Shown here piece by piece: positions 56,550-64,000 of a stretch of DNA of 64,000 bases. Where the stretch lies: the NCBI RefSeq assembly GCF_006385675.1, contig NZ_VFRR01000016.1, forward strand, positions 1-64,000. The letters are read 5' to 3'. A model generated the notes under the pieces. That model was not told the DNA's origin, made no database searches, and was given only the letters and a program-made list of their open reading frames with translations. The number at the start of each line of letters is the position of its first letter. Positions within the stretch are counted from its first letter, which is position 1. Both the position numbers and the translations under genes were made by a program. This DNA comes from Maribrevibacterium harenarium. Lineage in GTDB: Bacteria > Pseudomonadota > Gammaproteobacteria > Pseudomonadales > Marinomonadaceae.

Positions 56550-57380
56550 TCATTCTAACTTAATAAAAAGGCGATTGCGATGGAGTGCTGCGTTTATACA
56601 TACAGAGATCAAAATGACGAGCCAAGTGATCTGAAGCCACACGAGAAAAATTGGTAAGGCAGCAAAGGCACCATACACCACTTGGTAATTGGCAAAGAAT
56701 TGGGCAAAGTTACTGAACGCCCAATTGACAAGAGATAGCGCGACGACGCCAATAAGAGCGCTAAGAGCCGTTGGTTTGAGTTGTGTGTCGGTATTCGGCG
56801 TCAAATAATTAAGGACAAACAAAGCGATAAAATAGATAACGAAGCCACCGAACTCCACCACTTGATTAAATAGAGTAGAAATTGAAAGCCCTTGTATCTG
56901 GTAGCTCAGCAGGGTGCCATACAAGCTACCGGCCGCGGCAAGCAGAATCGGACCCATGGTCAGAATTGACCAGTAGATCAGTAGGCGTTCTCTCAACTTA
57001 CGAACTTGCTTTACTTGCCAAATCTGCTGTACACCGGCCTCAAAACTATTCAGTAACAGTAGTGCGGTAACCAATAGAGTAATCACACCAACGGCCGGTA
57101 AATTTTTCGCTTGCTCGGAAAAGCTGAGTAAGTAGGGCACAAGTGTTTCGCTACTACCCGGAGCCAAATGCTGTTCTACAAATTGCACCAGATTGGTTTC
57201 CATACTCGCCATCGCGGGAGTCAGTCTTAAGATGCCGAGAACGATCGTTAAAATGGGCACAGCGGCCAACAATGTTGCGAGGGTGAGCTGGGCAGCTCGT
57301 AATGAAACAGCATGATCACGGATATATCCCTGAACTTCCTTTGTTAAGGTGATAATTGCTACTGAAAATTTGGCTTCCAT
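56550..57380 (-). CDS. YihY/BrkB family inner membrane protein
   Basis: The 276-residue protein has six membrane segments and YihY/virulence-factor BrkB features: AAQLTLATLLAAVPILTIVLG at the N-terminus, FEAGVQQIWQVKQVR, YGAFAALPIFLVWLQITWLVIL near the C-terminus (positions about 230-252). Despite the old name RNase BN this family is not a nuclease; its function is unresolved. The ATG at 57380 has AGG eight nt upstream; a more upstream ATG (57419) has no ribosome-binding site. Confidence 0.88.
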   Translation of the reverse strand: MEAKFSVAIITLTKEVQGYIRDHAVSLRAAQLTLATLLAAVPILTIVLGILRLTPAMASMETNLVQFVEQHLAPGSSETLVPYLLSFSEQAKNLPAVGVITLLVTALLLLNSFEAGVQQIWQVKQVRKLRERLLIYWSILTMGPILLAAAGSLYGTLLSYQIQGLSISTLFNQVVEFGGFVIYFIALFVLNYLTPNTDTQLKPTALSALIGVVALSLVNWAFSNFAQFFANYQVVYGAFAALPIFLVWLQITWLVILISVCINAALHRNRLFIKLE

Positions 57381-57552
57381 ATAGTGCCTAGATAGAGTCT
57401 TCAAGAGATTAACGATCATACAATTTTATGACAGGGAAATCGAATATGTTTGATTGTGTAGCTATTGTGGAGTTTGCACGAACGCGGTGCGTTTGGCTTA
57501 TTTTTGGTCGTAATTTGTTGTGGTTTGGTGCGTTTTTGCGTATTATATATCT

Positions 57553-57662
57553 CGTTCCTTTTGTGATATTTGTACTGTTGAATGACTAAGTCACGCTTAG
57601 CCTCATTCTCGGTTCCTTGGTGACGAAAAGTCATTTTTAGCCCAGCTTTGCTGGGCTTTTTT
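57553..57662 (+). ncRNA. Candidate small RNA (about 110 nt)
   Basis: A promoter-like pair TTGTGG (57518-57523) - 17 bp - TATTAT (57541-57546) is followed about 95 nt later by a strong intrinsic terminator, with no protein gene between. Inside are a hairpin CTAAG-TCACG-CTTAG and a U-rich patch before the terminator, as in Hfq-type sRNAs. I do not recognise it as a known RNA family. The start is approximate. Confidence 0.4.
57639..57662 (+). terminator. Intrinsic terminator without upstream gene
   Basis: AGCCCAGC-TTT-GCTGGGCT (57639-57657) is followed by TTTTT on the plus strand. The only protein gene to the left is on the minus strand. Confidence 0.8.
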
Positions 57663-57673
57663 ATTGCAATCAG

Positions 57674-57701
57674 TTGACGATTGCGTAGCCATCTCTATAA
57701 T
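57674..57701 (+). promoter_or_regulatory. Sigma-70 promoter of tRNA-Arg
   Basis: TTGACG (57674-57679) - 16 bp - TATAAT (57696-57701), followed by a GC-rich discriminator, is a strong stable-RNA promoter about 28 nt upstream of the tRNA. Confidence 0.8.
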
Positions 57702-57729
57702 AGCCGCCACATTTATCTAGCGATGATAT

Positions 57730-57806
57730 GCGCCTGTAGCTCAGTCGGATAGAGCATCCGCCTTCTAAGCGGACGGTCAGGGGTTCGAATCCCTTCAGGC
57801 GCGCCA
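57730..57806 (+). tRNA. tRNA-Arg (anticodon UCU)
   Basis: This 77-nt cloverleaf has acceptor arms GCGCCTG/CAGGCGC, the D-arm TAGCTCAGTCGGATAGAGCA, anticodon stem CCGCC/GGCGG-like with loop CTTCTAA (anticodon TCT), the T-arm GGTTCGAATCC and an encoded CCA end. It reads AGA codons. It precedes tig, a placement seen in other gammaproteobacteria. Confidence 0.96.
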
Positions 57807-57909
57807 TTATTGTGCACACAAAGGTCTTGTTGGCTGTTAATTTCTAATTTAAGTCGTGATGCGTCGCGGCGGCGTCAACAAATAAAGCGAGTTCCCAAGA
57901 GGAAGTTTT

Positions 57910-59241
57910 ATGCAAGTTTCTGTAGAGACAACGTCTCCAATCGAACGCGTACTGACTATTAGCGTTCCTGCAGCTCGAATCGAAGAAAAAGTAACAGCGG
58001 AAGTGGCGAAAACAGCTCGTACTATCCGTATTGATGGTTTCCGTAAAGGCAAAGTGCCAGTAAGCGTTGTTAAAAAACGCTACGGCCAGAGCATTCGCTT
58101 AGAAGCTGTTGAGCAGATCATGCGTGATGCCTACGTTGAAGCTATCCAAAGCGAGTCTCTACAGCCTGCTGGAATGCCTTCTATCGAGCCAAAAAACATC
58201 GCTGAAGGTGCTGACCTTGAGTTTGTTGCTAAAGTAGAAGTTTACCCAACTATCGAATTAGCTGACGCTTCTGCGATCGAAGTAAAACGCGTTGTTTCTG
58301 AAGTGACTGACGCCGACGTTGACAACATGCTAGAAACATTGCGTAAGCAAAACGCAGAGTGGGCTGCGGTTGAGCGTGAAGCTGCTGATGGCGACCAAGT
58401 AACTATCGACTTTGAAGGTTTCCTTGGTGATGAAGCATTCGAAGGCGGTAAAGCTGAAGGTCACAAACTTGTATTAGGTTCTAATACAATGATCCCAGGT
58501 TTTGAGTCTGGCATCGTTGGTATTAAAGCAGGTGAAGAACGTACTATTTCCGTTACTTTCCCTGAGCAGTACCAAGCTGAGCACCTTGCAGGTAAAGAAA
58601 CTACTTTCAAAATCACTGCACATGAAGTGGCTGAGCAAGTGCTACCAGAGCTAAACGATGAGTTTGCAGAAAAATTCGGTTTAGAAGAAGCTAGCCTTGA
58701 AGGTTTGAAAGCGGAAGTGCGTAAAAATATGGAGCGTGAGCTCAATCAAGCACTTAAAGCAAAGCTTAAAAATTCTTTGTTCGATGGTCTGTTGGCTAAC
58801 AACCCAGTCGAAGTGCCAAAAGCGCTTGTTGATCAAGAAATCGACGGTCTACGTCAACAGGCTGCGCGTCAGTTTGGTGGCCAAGGTTTTGACGAGTCTC
58901 AGCTTCCTGCTGAATTGTTCCAAGATGAAGCGACTAAGCGCGCTAAGCTTGGCCTTTTGATCTCTGAAGTGATCCAAAAGAATGAACTAAAAGTAGAAGA
59001 TGAGCGCGTGCAAGCATTCTTGGAAGACATGGCGCAAGCCTACCAAGAGCCGCAGCAAGTGATTGATTTCTACTTGAAGAATAAAGAGCAGCTAGCTCAA
59101 GTGCAATCTGCTGTACTTGAAGAGCAAGTTGTTGATAAACTTCTTGAAACAGCTAAAGTGACTGAAGTTACTTTAGGCTACGAAGACGCTATCAAGCCAG
59201 AAGCGCCTGCTGAAGAAGCAGAAGAGAGCGCTGAAGCGTAA
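57910..59241 (+). CDS. tig: Trigger factor
   Basis: The 443-residue ribosome-bound chaperone has the N-terminal ribosome-docking motif GFRKGKVP (near residue 43), the PPIase domain (about 160-245; VTIDFEGFLGDEAFEGGKAEG) and the helical C-terminal arms, ending in an acidic tail. AGAGGAAG seven nt before ATG is a strong site. It lies upstream of clpP, separated by an attenuator-like hairpin. Confidence 0.97.
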   Translation: MQVSVETTSPIERVLTISVPAARIEEKVTAEVAKTARTIRIDGFRKGKVPVSVVKKRYGQSIRLEAVEQIMRDAYVEAIQSESLQPAGMPSIEPKNIAEGADLEFVAKVEVYPTIELADASAIEVKRVVSEVTDADVDNMLETLRKQNAEWAAVEREAADGDQVTIDFEGFLGDEAFEGGKAEGHKLVLGSNTMIPGFESGIVGIKAGEERTISVTFPEQYQAEHLAGKETTFKITAHEVAEQVLPELNDEFAEKFGLEEASLEGLKAEVRKNMERELNQALKAKLKNSLFDGLLANNPVEVPKALVDQEIDGLRQQAARQFGGQGFDESQLPAELFQDEATKRAKLGLLISEVIQKNELKVEDERVQAFLEDMAQAYQEPQQVIDFYLKNKEQLAQVQSAVLEEQVVDKLLETAKVTEVTLGYEDAIKPEAPAEEAEESAEA

Positions 59242-59264
59242 GCTTAGCTTACCCAATATACAAG

Positions 59265-59296
59265 GCCGATATAGCGTATGCTATGTCGGCTTTTTT
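59265..59296 (+). terminator. Intrinsic terminator/attenuator between tig and clpP
   Basis: An 11-bp stem with one G-T pair (59265-59275 with 59280-59290), GTAT loop, is followed by six Ts directly upstream of the clpP ribosome-binding site. Confidence 0.8.
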
Positions 59297-59313
59297 GTTT
59301 AAGGACAAGATGT

Positions 59314-59946
59314 ATGAACTTAACGACACCTACCACCGGTCCAGTAGCTATTACTAGTAATGGTCTAGTGCCAATGGTTATCGAACAAACCGCTCGCGGT
59401 GAGCGTTCTTTCGATATTTACTCTCGTTTGTTGAAAGAGCGCGTGATTTTCCTCGTTGGTCAAGTCGAGGATCATATGGCTAATTTGGTCGTAGCTCAGT
59501 TACTGTTCCTTGAATCGGAAAATCCAGATAAAGATATCCATTTATATATCAACTCACCAGGTGGTTCGGTAACAGCGGGTATGTCTATTTACGATACCAT
59601 GCAGTTTATTAAGCCTGATGTGAGTACCATGTGTATCGGTCAAGCCGCCAGCATGGGAGCGCTATTGTTGACCGCAGGTGCTGCGGGCAAACGCTACTGC
59701 TTACCAAATTCTCGCGTGATGATTCACCAGCCTTTGGGGGGTTACCAAGGTCAAGCCTCTGACATTGAGATTCATACTCGTGAGATCTTGGGTATCAAAC
59801 ATAAATTGAATGAAATTATCGCATATCACACTGGTAAGCCGGTTGAGCAGGTTGCACAAGATACTGATCGTGATAACTTTATGAGCCCGCAGATGGCAAA
59901 AGATTACGGTCTGATCGACGAAATCTTGGCAAAGCGTGACGTATAA
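59314..59946 (+). CDS. clpP: ATP-dependent Clp protease proteolytic subunit
   Basis: The 210-residue serine protease has the triad S113 ([10 protein letters not shown]), H138 (MIHQPLGG) and D187 (TDRDNF), plus a short propeptide before VPMVIEQT. The ATG at 59314 follows AAGGA; in-frame TTG/ATG codons upstream overlap the terminator and lack similarity. It assembles tetradecamers that pair with ClpX, encoded 17 bp downstream. Confidence 0.97.
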   Translation: MNLTTPTTGPVAITSNGLVPMVIEQTARGERSFDIYSRLLKERVIFLVGQVEDHMANLVVAQLLFLESENPDKDIHLYINSPGGSVTAGMSIYDTMQFIKPDVSTMCIGQAASMGALLLTAGAAGKRYCLPNSRVMIHQPLGGYQGQASDIEIHTREILGIKHKLNEIIAYHTGKPVEQVAQDTDRDNFMSPQMAKDYGLIDEILAKRDV

Positions 59947-59963
59947 GAGAAAAGGTAGACAGA

Positions 59964-61247
59964 ATGTCTGATGATAAATATAGCCGTGGTGATCATTCCG
60001 AGCGCTTACTTTACTGCTCGTTTTGTGGCAAGAGCCAAGATGAAGTAAAGAAGTTGATTGCGGGACCTTCGGTCTATATCTGCAACGAGTGTGTAGATTT
60101 ATGTAATAACATTATCACTCAAGAACTAACGCAAAGTGATGATGACAACGGTGAAACCAATGAATTGCCGACACCGAGCAAATTGAGTGCGTCCTTGGAT
60201 GATTATGTTATTGGACAAGAACGTGCGAAAAAGGTGCTAGCAGTAGCGGTGTACAACCACTACAAGCGCTTGCGCCATCAAGGTGGCATCGATAATAAGG
60301 TTGAACTGGGCAAGAGTAATATCCTGCTGATCGGCCCCACTGGTAGCGGTAAAACCTTATTAGCACAAACCTTGGCTCGGGTATTAGATGTGCCCTTTAC
60401 CATTGCTGATGCCACAACCTTGACTGAAGCTGGGTACGTGGGGGAAGACGTCGAGAATATTATTCAAAAATTACTGCAAAACTGTAATTACGATGTCGAG
60501 AAAGCCCAGCGTGGCATCGTCTACATTGACGAAATTGACAAGATTTCCCGCAAATCTGATAACCCATCCATTACCCGAGATGTATCAGGTGAAGGTGTGC
60601 AGCAGGCGCTATTGAAGCTGATAGAAGGCACGGTTGCATCGGTTCCTCCCCAAGGTGGACGTAAGCATCCCCAGCAGGAGTTTTTGCAGGTAGATACTTC
60701 CAATATTCTCTTTATCTGTGGCGGAGCTTTCGCCGGCCTAGAAAAGGTTGTCAGCGATCGTACTGAAAAATCCAGCATCGGCTTTAAGGCTACCGTCAAA
60801 AGCAAAGAAGAGACCCGCAGTTTCTCTGAGATGATGGATCAAGTAGAAACTGAAGATTTGGTGAAGTTTGGTTTGATTCCTGAATTTGTCGGTCGTCTGC
60901 CGGTGGTAGCCACGTTGGCGGAGTTGGACGAGGAAGCCTTGATGACCATTTTGAGTCAGCCTAAGAATGCCTTGACCAAACAATATCAGCACTTGTTTGA
61001 GCTTGAAGGCGTGGCGCTTGAGTTCACCGCAGATGCTTTGCGTGAAGCAGCAAAATTAGCCTTGGAGCGTAAGACCGGGGCACGTGGTTTGCGCAGTATC
61101 CTAGAATCAGCTCTACTAGACAGTATGTATGAACTGCCAAATCGCAATGATGTGGTGAAAGTCGTTGTTGATGCCGGAACCATACGTCGTGAAACGGCTC
61201 CCTTAATGGTTCTTGAGACTGAACAAGAGTCGGTCAGTAACGCCTGA
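59964..61247 (+). CDS. clpX: ATP-dependent Clp protease ATP-binding subunit ClpX
   Basis: The 427-residue AAA+ unfoldase has an N-terminal zinc-binding domain (C18, C21, C40, C43), Walker A GPTGSGKT, Walker [11 protein letters not shown], the pore loop GYVGED and the IGF loop region (SSIGFKATV) that docks on ClpP. Length matches the family. Followed by a terminator, so clpP-clpX form one unit. Confidence 0.97.
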   Translation: MSDDKYSRGDHSERLLYCSFCGKSQDEVKKLIAGPSVYICNECVDLCNNIITQELTQSDDDNGETNELPTPSKLSASLDDYVIGQERAKKVLAVAVYNHYKRLRHQGGIDNKVELGKSNILLIGPTGSGKTLLAQTLARVLDVPFTIADATTLTEAGYVGEDVENIIQKLLQNCNYDVEKAQRGIVYIDEIDKISRKSDNPSITRDVSGEGVQQALLKLIEGTVASVPPQGGRKHPQQEFLQVDTSNILFICGGAFAGLEKVVSDRTEKSSIGFKATVKSKEETRSFSEMMDQVETEDLVKFGLIPEFVGRLPVVATLAELDEEALMTILSQPKNALTKQYQHLFELEGVALEFTADALREAAKLALERKTGARGLRSILESALLDSMYELPNRNDVVKVVVDAGTIRRETAPLMVLETEQESVSNA

Positions 61248-61254
61248 TAAAAGC

Positions 61255-61279
61255 AAACGGACGCTAAGGCGTCCGTTTT
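61255..61279 (+). terminator. Intrinsic terminator after clpX
   Basis: AAACGGACGC (61255-61264) pairs with GCGTCCGTTT (61269-61278) around TAAG, ending in TTTT. Confidence 0.8.
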
Positions 61280-61309
61280 CATTCTTGCTTCATAAATTTT
61301 GTGAGCTGC

Positions 61310-61373
61310 GTTGTAATTTCTCTTAGCGCCCCTATCTCTAAAGAATATTTATTTCCATTCGAATAACGAATGG
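61310..61373 (+). promoter_or_regulatory. lon: lon upstream region: weak sigma-32-like promoter and inverted repeat
   Basis: GTTGTAA (61310-61316) and CCCCTATCT (61329-61337) weakly resemble the heat-shock -35 and -10 elements, with a short 12-bp gap. Downstream, CCATTCG-AATAA-CGAATGG (61355-61373) is a perfect 7-bp inverted repeat 20 nt before the lon ATG, able to form a leader hairpin or an operator. Confidence 0.35.
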
Positions 61374-61392
61374 CTACGGGTTGGAACCGCTT

Positions 61393-63783
61393 ATGTCAAA
61401 TATACTTACTTTACCGATGCTTCCCCTGCGGGATGTTGTCGTATACCCCAATATGGTATTGCCACTTTTTGTTGGTAGAAAGAAATCCATTGCTGCCCTT
61501 GATGACGCTATGGATAGTGACAAACTGGTTTTTTTGGTAGCGCAAAAAGACGCGTCCAAAGACGAGCCAGAGTACGAGGATTTATACCAAGTCGGTACGG
61601 TTGCAAAGGTAATTCAGCTGTTACGATTACCTGATGGTACCGTTAAGGTGCTAGTAGAAGGCCAGTACCGCGCTACTCATAACTCTATTGATCAGGGTGA
61701 CGATTTTAACCACGCGGTGGTATCGCCTTTGTCAGGGGAAGCTGCCCCAGCAGAGAACGAATACAGCGCAATTCGTCACGCCATATTGAAGCAGCTTGAT
61801 GAGTATGTCGCCGGTAGTAAGCGCATCCCCTCCGAAGTCGTAACTTCGCTTAAGTCTATCAATGACCTTTCGAAACTGATTGATTCGATCGCCGGCCATA
61901 TGAGCCTTAAGTTGGATGACAAACAACAAGTGCTCGAATTGGTCAGCCTAAATGAGCGCAGCGACTATCTAATGGCATTGATGGATGGGGAGCTTGATAT
62001 TGCTCACCTAGAAAAGAGCATTCGTAGTCGTGTCAAAAAGCAGATGGAGAAAAGTCAGCGCGAGTACTATCTGAATGAGCAGATTAAGGCGATTCAGAAA
62101 GAACTTGGCGACATGGACGAGGGCGGTAACGAGCTTGACCTTTTGCAGGAAAAGATTATCGAAGCCAAGATGACTACCGAAGCCACGGAGAAGGCGCAAG
62201 CGGAATTGAAAAAACTGAAAATGATGTCGCCAATGTCTGCCGAAGCGACGGTAGTGCGCGGCTACATTGATTGGCTCATTTCCCTACCGTGGAAGCAGCG
62301 TTCTAAAGTAAAAAATGACCTGGCTTATGCGGAGAAAGTGCTAAACGAAGATCACTATGGCTTGGATGACGTCAAGGAACGTATTCTTGAATTCCTAGCG
62401 GTGCAGCAACGCGTCAAAAAAGTGAAAGGTCCGGTATTGTGCTTGGTAGGGCCGCCAGGGGTGGGTAAAACTTCCCTAGGTCAGTCCATTGCTCGGGCGG
62501 TTAACCGCAAATACGTGCGTATGGCACTTGGTGGCGTTCGTGACGAAGCCGAAATTCGCGGTCACCGCCGTACCTACATTGGCTCTATGCCGGGTAAATT
62601 GTTACAGAAACTAGCCAAGGTGAAGGTGAAGAATCCGCTATTTCTATTTGATGAAATCGACAAAATGGGAATGGATCATCGTGGCGACCCAGCATCAGCA
62701 CTGCTTGAAGTGCTCGATCCGGAGCAAAATCATACCTTCAACGACCACTACCTTGAGGTAGACTATGACTTGTCGGATGTGATGTTTATTTGTACGTCAA
62801 ACAGCATGAATATTCCTGGGCCGCTTTTAGATCGGATGGAAGTGATTCGTATCCCAGGTTATACCGAAGACGAGAAACTGAATATCGCTAAGCGCTACTT
62901 ATTGCCTAAACAAATGAAAAACAGTGGCTTAAAAGACAGTGAAATGTTGATTGGTGACGAGGCATTAATGGATGTAATCCGTTTCTATACCAAAGAGGCA
63001 GGGGTGCGTGGTCTGGAACGTGAGCTTAGCAAAATCTGTCGTCGCGTAGTTAAGAAGCAAGCCTTAACGAAAGGTAAAGAACCGATTACGGTGACCTCCG
63101 ATAATCTTGAGGATTTCTCCGGCGTGCGTAAGTTTAATTACGGTAAAGCCGAAGAGAAAAATCAAATCGGACAAGTGACGGGGTTGGCGTGGACATCAGT
63201 CGGCGGTGAATTGCTCACTATCGAAGCAGCTGGTGTACCAGGTAAAGGTCGTCATGTAAAAACTGGCTCACTCGGCGATGTGATGCAAGAATCAATTCAG
63301 GCAGCTCTTACGGTTGTGCGAAGCCGCGCCGAGGGCTTAGGCATCGACCCTAATTTCCATGAAAAGATAGACCTGCATTTGCATGTGCCTGAGGGGGCGA
63401 CCCCGAAAGATGGTCCAAGTGCCGGTATCGCCATGTGTACAGCCATCGTATCTGTGTTAGCGAAAGTGCCGGTAAAGGCGTCTGTTGCCATGACTGGGGA
63501 AATTACCTTGCGTGGGGAAGTATTGCCGATTGGTGGACTTAAGGAAAAACTTTTGGCTGCCCACCGTGGCGGCATCAAAACGGTGATCATCCCACAGGAA
63601 AATACCCGTGATCTAAAGGAAATCCCAGATAATATCAAGCAGGATCTTGCGATACATCCAGTAAAATGGATCGATGAAGTGCTGGATTTAGCGTTGGAAT
63701 ATGTTCCACAGCCAAAAGTGCAAGAAACTGCACCGGCACAGGAAAAAACTGTTGATGAACAAGAAGCTGTGAGTCATCATTAG
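61393..63783 (+). CDS. lon: ATP-dependent protease La (Lon)
   Basis: The 796-residue protease has the N-terminal substrate domain ([19 protein letters not shown]), AAA+ module ([18 protein letters not shown]) and the C-terminal protease domain with the catalytic dyad S676 ([11 protein letters not shown]) and K719 ([10 protein letters not shown]). The ATG at 61393 gives the usual start; an in-frame TTG four codons earlier is less likely. A Glu/Gln-rich tail follows residue 775. It precedes hupB, as in other gammaproteobacteria. Confidence 0.97.
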   Translation: MSNILTLPMLPLRDVVVYPNMVLPLFVGRKKSIAALDDAMDSDKLVFLVAQKDASKDEPEYEDLYQVGTVAKVIQLLRLPDGTVKVLVEGQYRATHNSIDQGDDFNHAVVSPLSGEAAPAENEYSAIRHAILKQLDEYVAGSKRIPSEVVTSLKSINDLSKLIDSIAGHMSLKLDDKQQVLELVSLNERSDYLMALMDGELDIAHLEKSIRSRVKKQMEKSQREYYLNEQIKAIQKELGDMDEGGNELDLLQEKIIEAKMTTEATEKAQAELKKLKMMSPMSAEATVVRGYIDWLISLPWKQRSKVKNDLAYAEKVLNEDHYGLDDVKERILEFLAVQQRVKKVKGPVLCLVGPPGVGKTSLGQSIARAVNRKYVRMALGGVRDEAEIRGHRRTYIGSMPGKLLQKLAKVKVKNPLFLFDEIDKMGMDHRGDPASALLEVLDPEQNHTFNDHYLEVDYDLSDVMFICTSNSMNIPGPLLDRMEVIRIPGYTEDEKLNIAKRYLLPKQMKNSGLKDSEMLIGDEALMDVIRFYTKEAGVRGLERELSKICRRVVKKQALTKGKEPITVTSDNLEDFSGVRKFNYGKAEEKNQIGQVTGLAWTSVGGELLTIEAAGVPGKGRHVKTGSLGDVMQESIQAALTVVRSRAEGLGIDPNFHEKIDLHLHVPEGATPKDGPSAGIAMCTAIVSVLAKVPVKASVAMTGEITLRGEVLPIGGLKEKLLAAHRGGIKTVIIPQENTRDLKEIPDNIKQDLAIHPVKWIDEVLDLALEYVPQPKVQETAPAQEKTVDEQEAVSHH

Positions 63784-63795
63784 CCAAAGCCAGAG

Positions 63796-63825
63796 TTGAC
63801 AAGGCTTAGCAAGGGCTAGTATAAA
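63796..63825 (+). promoter_or_regulatory. Sigma-70 promoter of hupB
   Basis: TTGACA (63796-63801) - 18 bp - TATAAA (63820-63825) lies about 75 nt before the hupB start. Confidence 0.7.
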
Positions 63826-63899
63826 TGCTCAACTTTGTCGGTACGAGAAAAAGCCGATTAAATATCTAAGGAACCACGATAATACTGAAGGGGTACAAC

Positions 63900-64000
63900 G
63901 TGAATAAATCAGAATTGATTGATGCAATTGCCGCGTCAGCGGATCTTTCCAAGGCTGCTGCGGGCAATGCGCTTGATGCGACCTTAGAAGCCATCGAAAA
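63900..64000 (+). CDS. hupB: DNA-binding protein HU-beta (partial, runs off the window)
   Basis: The frame opens with GTG (63900), eight nt after AAGGGG, and reads MNKSELIDAIAASADLSKAA, the typical HU-beta start. The remaining two thirds, including the DNA-binding arm, lie beyond the window. The position after lon is conserved. Confidence 0.93.
   Translation, partial: MNKSELIDAIAASADLSKAAAGNALDATLEAIE

Larger units (their letters stand above)
57381..57729. other. Non-coding region with sRNA candidate and tRNA promoter
   Basis: These 349 bp hold the leftward brkB promoter, a candidate small RNA with terminator on the plus strand and the tRNA promoter. No credible protein-coding frame is present. 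Confidence 0.5.

Noticed and set aside
57416-57634. 72-codon minus-strand frame before brkB
   Set aside because: Lys/Asn/Gln-rich translation of AT-rich non-coding DNA with no ribosome-binding site; it overlaps the sRNA candidate.
1-64000. CRISPR arrays, prophage genes, restriction or toxin-antitoxin systems
   Set aside because: I looked for spaced direct repeats, integrase/capsid-type genes, and paired small genes and found none.

Overview
The window is chromosomal DNA from a Gram-negative, probably marine, gammaproteobacterium. The main signs are a complete Na+-translocating NADH:quinone reductase operon (nqrABCDEF with apbE and nqrM), an NhaB Na+/H+ antiporter, a DctPQM TRAP transporter, lipid A/Kdo/LPS core genes, an EfpL-type translation factor and the conserved tig-clpP-clpX-lon-hupB and mltD-gloB-yafS-rnhA-dnaQ blocks. 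The presence of kdkA, sthA, sohB, csiV, mfd and folX fits Alteromonadales/Oceanospirillales/Vibrio-like relatives, but I cannot fix a genus. G+C looks moderate throughout, with AT-rich patches near 1-1.6 kb and 15.6-16.2 kb. I see no prophage, CRISPR array, rRNA or intact mobile element; the only mobile-element trace is an IS66-type tnpB fragment near the left edge.

Layout. 0-1.6 kb: orphan membrane protein plus IS66 debris. 1.5-2.1 kb: periplasmic copper protein (DUF411/CopG-like) behind a CueR-type promoter. 2.3-5.2 kb: TRAP transporter. 5.3-8.4 kb: DUF2721 protein, RarD, a TetR regulator and an oxaloacetate decarboxylase-like enzyme. 8.5-14.2 kb, minus strand: efpL, then a five-gene unit mipA/ompV - serine hydrolase lipoprotein - membrane protein - LytS-type kinase - LytTR regulator. 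14.4-17.5 kb: a YejM/PbgA-like sulfatase-fold protein and two unrecognised proteins. 17.6-26.3 kb, minus strand: guanine deaminase, dbpA-vanZ, and a large hybrid kinase coupled to an HD-GYP response regulator. 26.7-28.7 kb: RbgA/YlqF GTPase, a YacL-like protein and an acidic unknown. 28.8-31.5 kb: lipid A acyltransferase, Kdo kinase and heptosyltransferase-like genes. 31.5-35 kb: MTHFR-like protein, DEAD-box helicase, LysR regulator. 35-39.5 kb: mltD, gloB, yafS, rnhA, dnaQ. 39.5-47 kb: nhaB, sohB, csiV, mfd, folX. 47.3-55.9 kb: nqrA-F, apbE, nqrM, sthA. 56-57.4 kb: hpt and a BrkB-family gene. 57.5-64 kb: a possible sRNA, tRNA-Arg, tig, clpP, clpX, lon and the start of hupB.

Most of the window is ordinary core genome, and I do not see a clear-cut new defence or mobile system. 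The best candidates for something undescribed are: (i) the LytTR two-component/mipA/serine-hydrolase operon, whose first gene has its Shine-Dalgarno sequence buried in a perfect 9-bp stem; (ii) a YejM-like protein that keeps the catalytic residues lost in E. coli YejM; (iii) two intergenic places where an intrinsic terminator has no annotated gene upstream, suggesting small RNAs; and (iv) a LysR gene whose only well-placed start is a non-canonical ATC codon.
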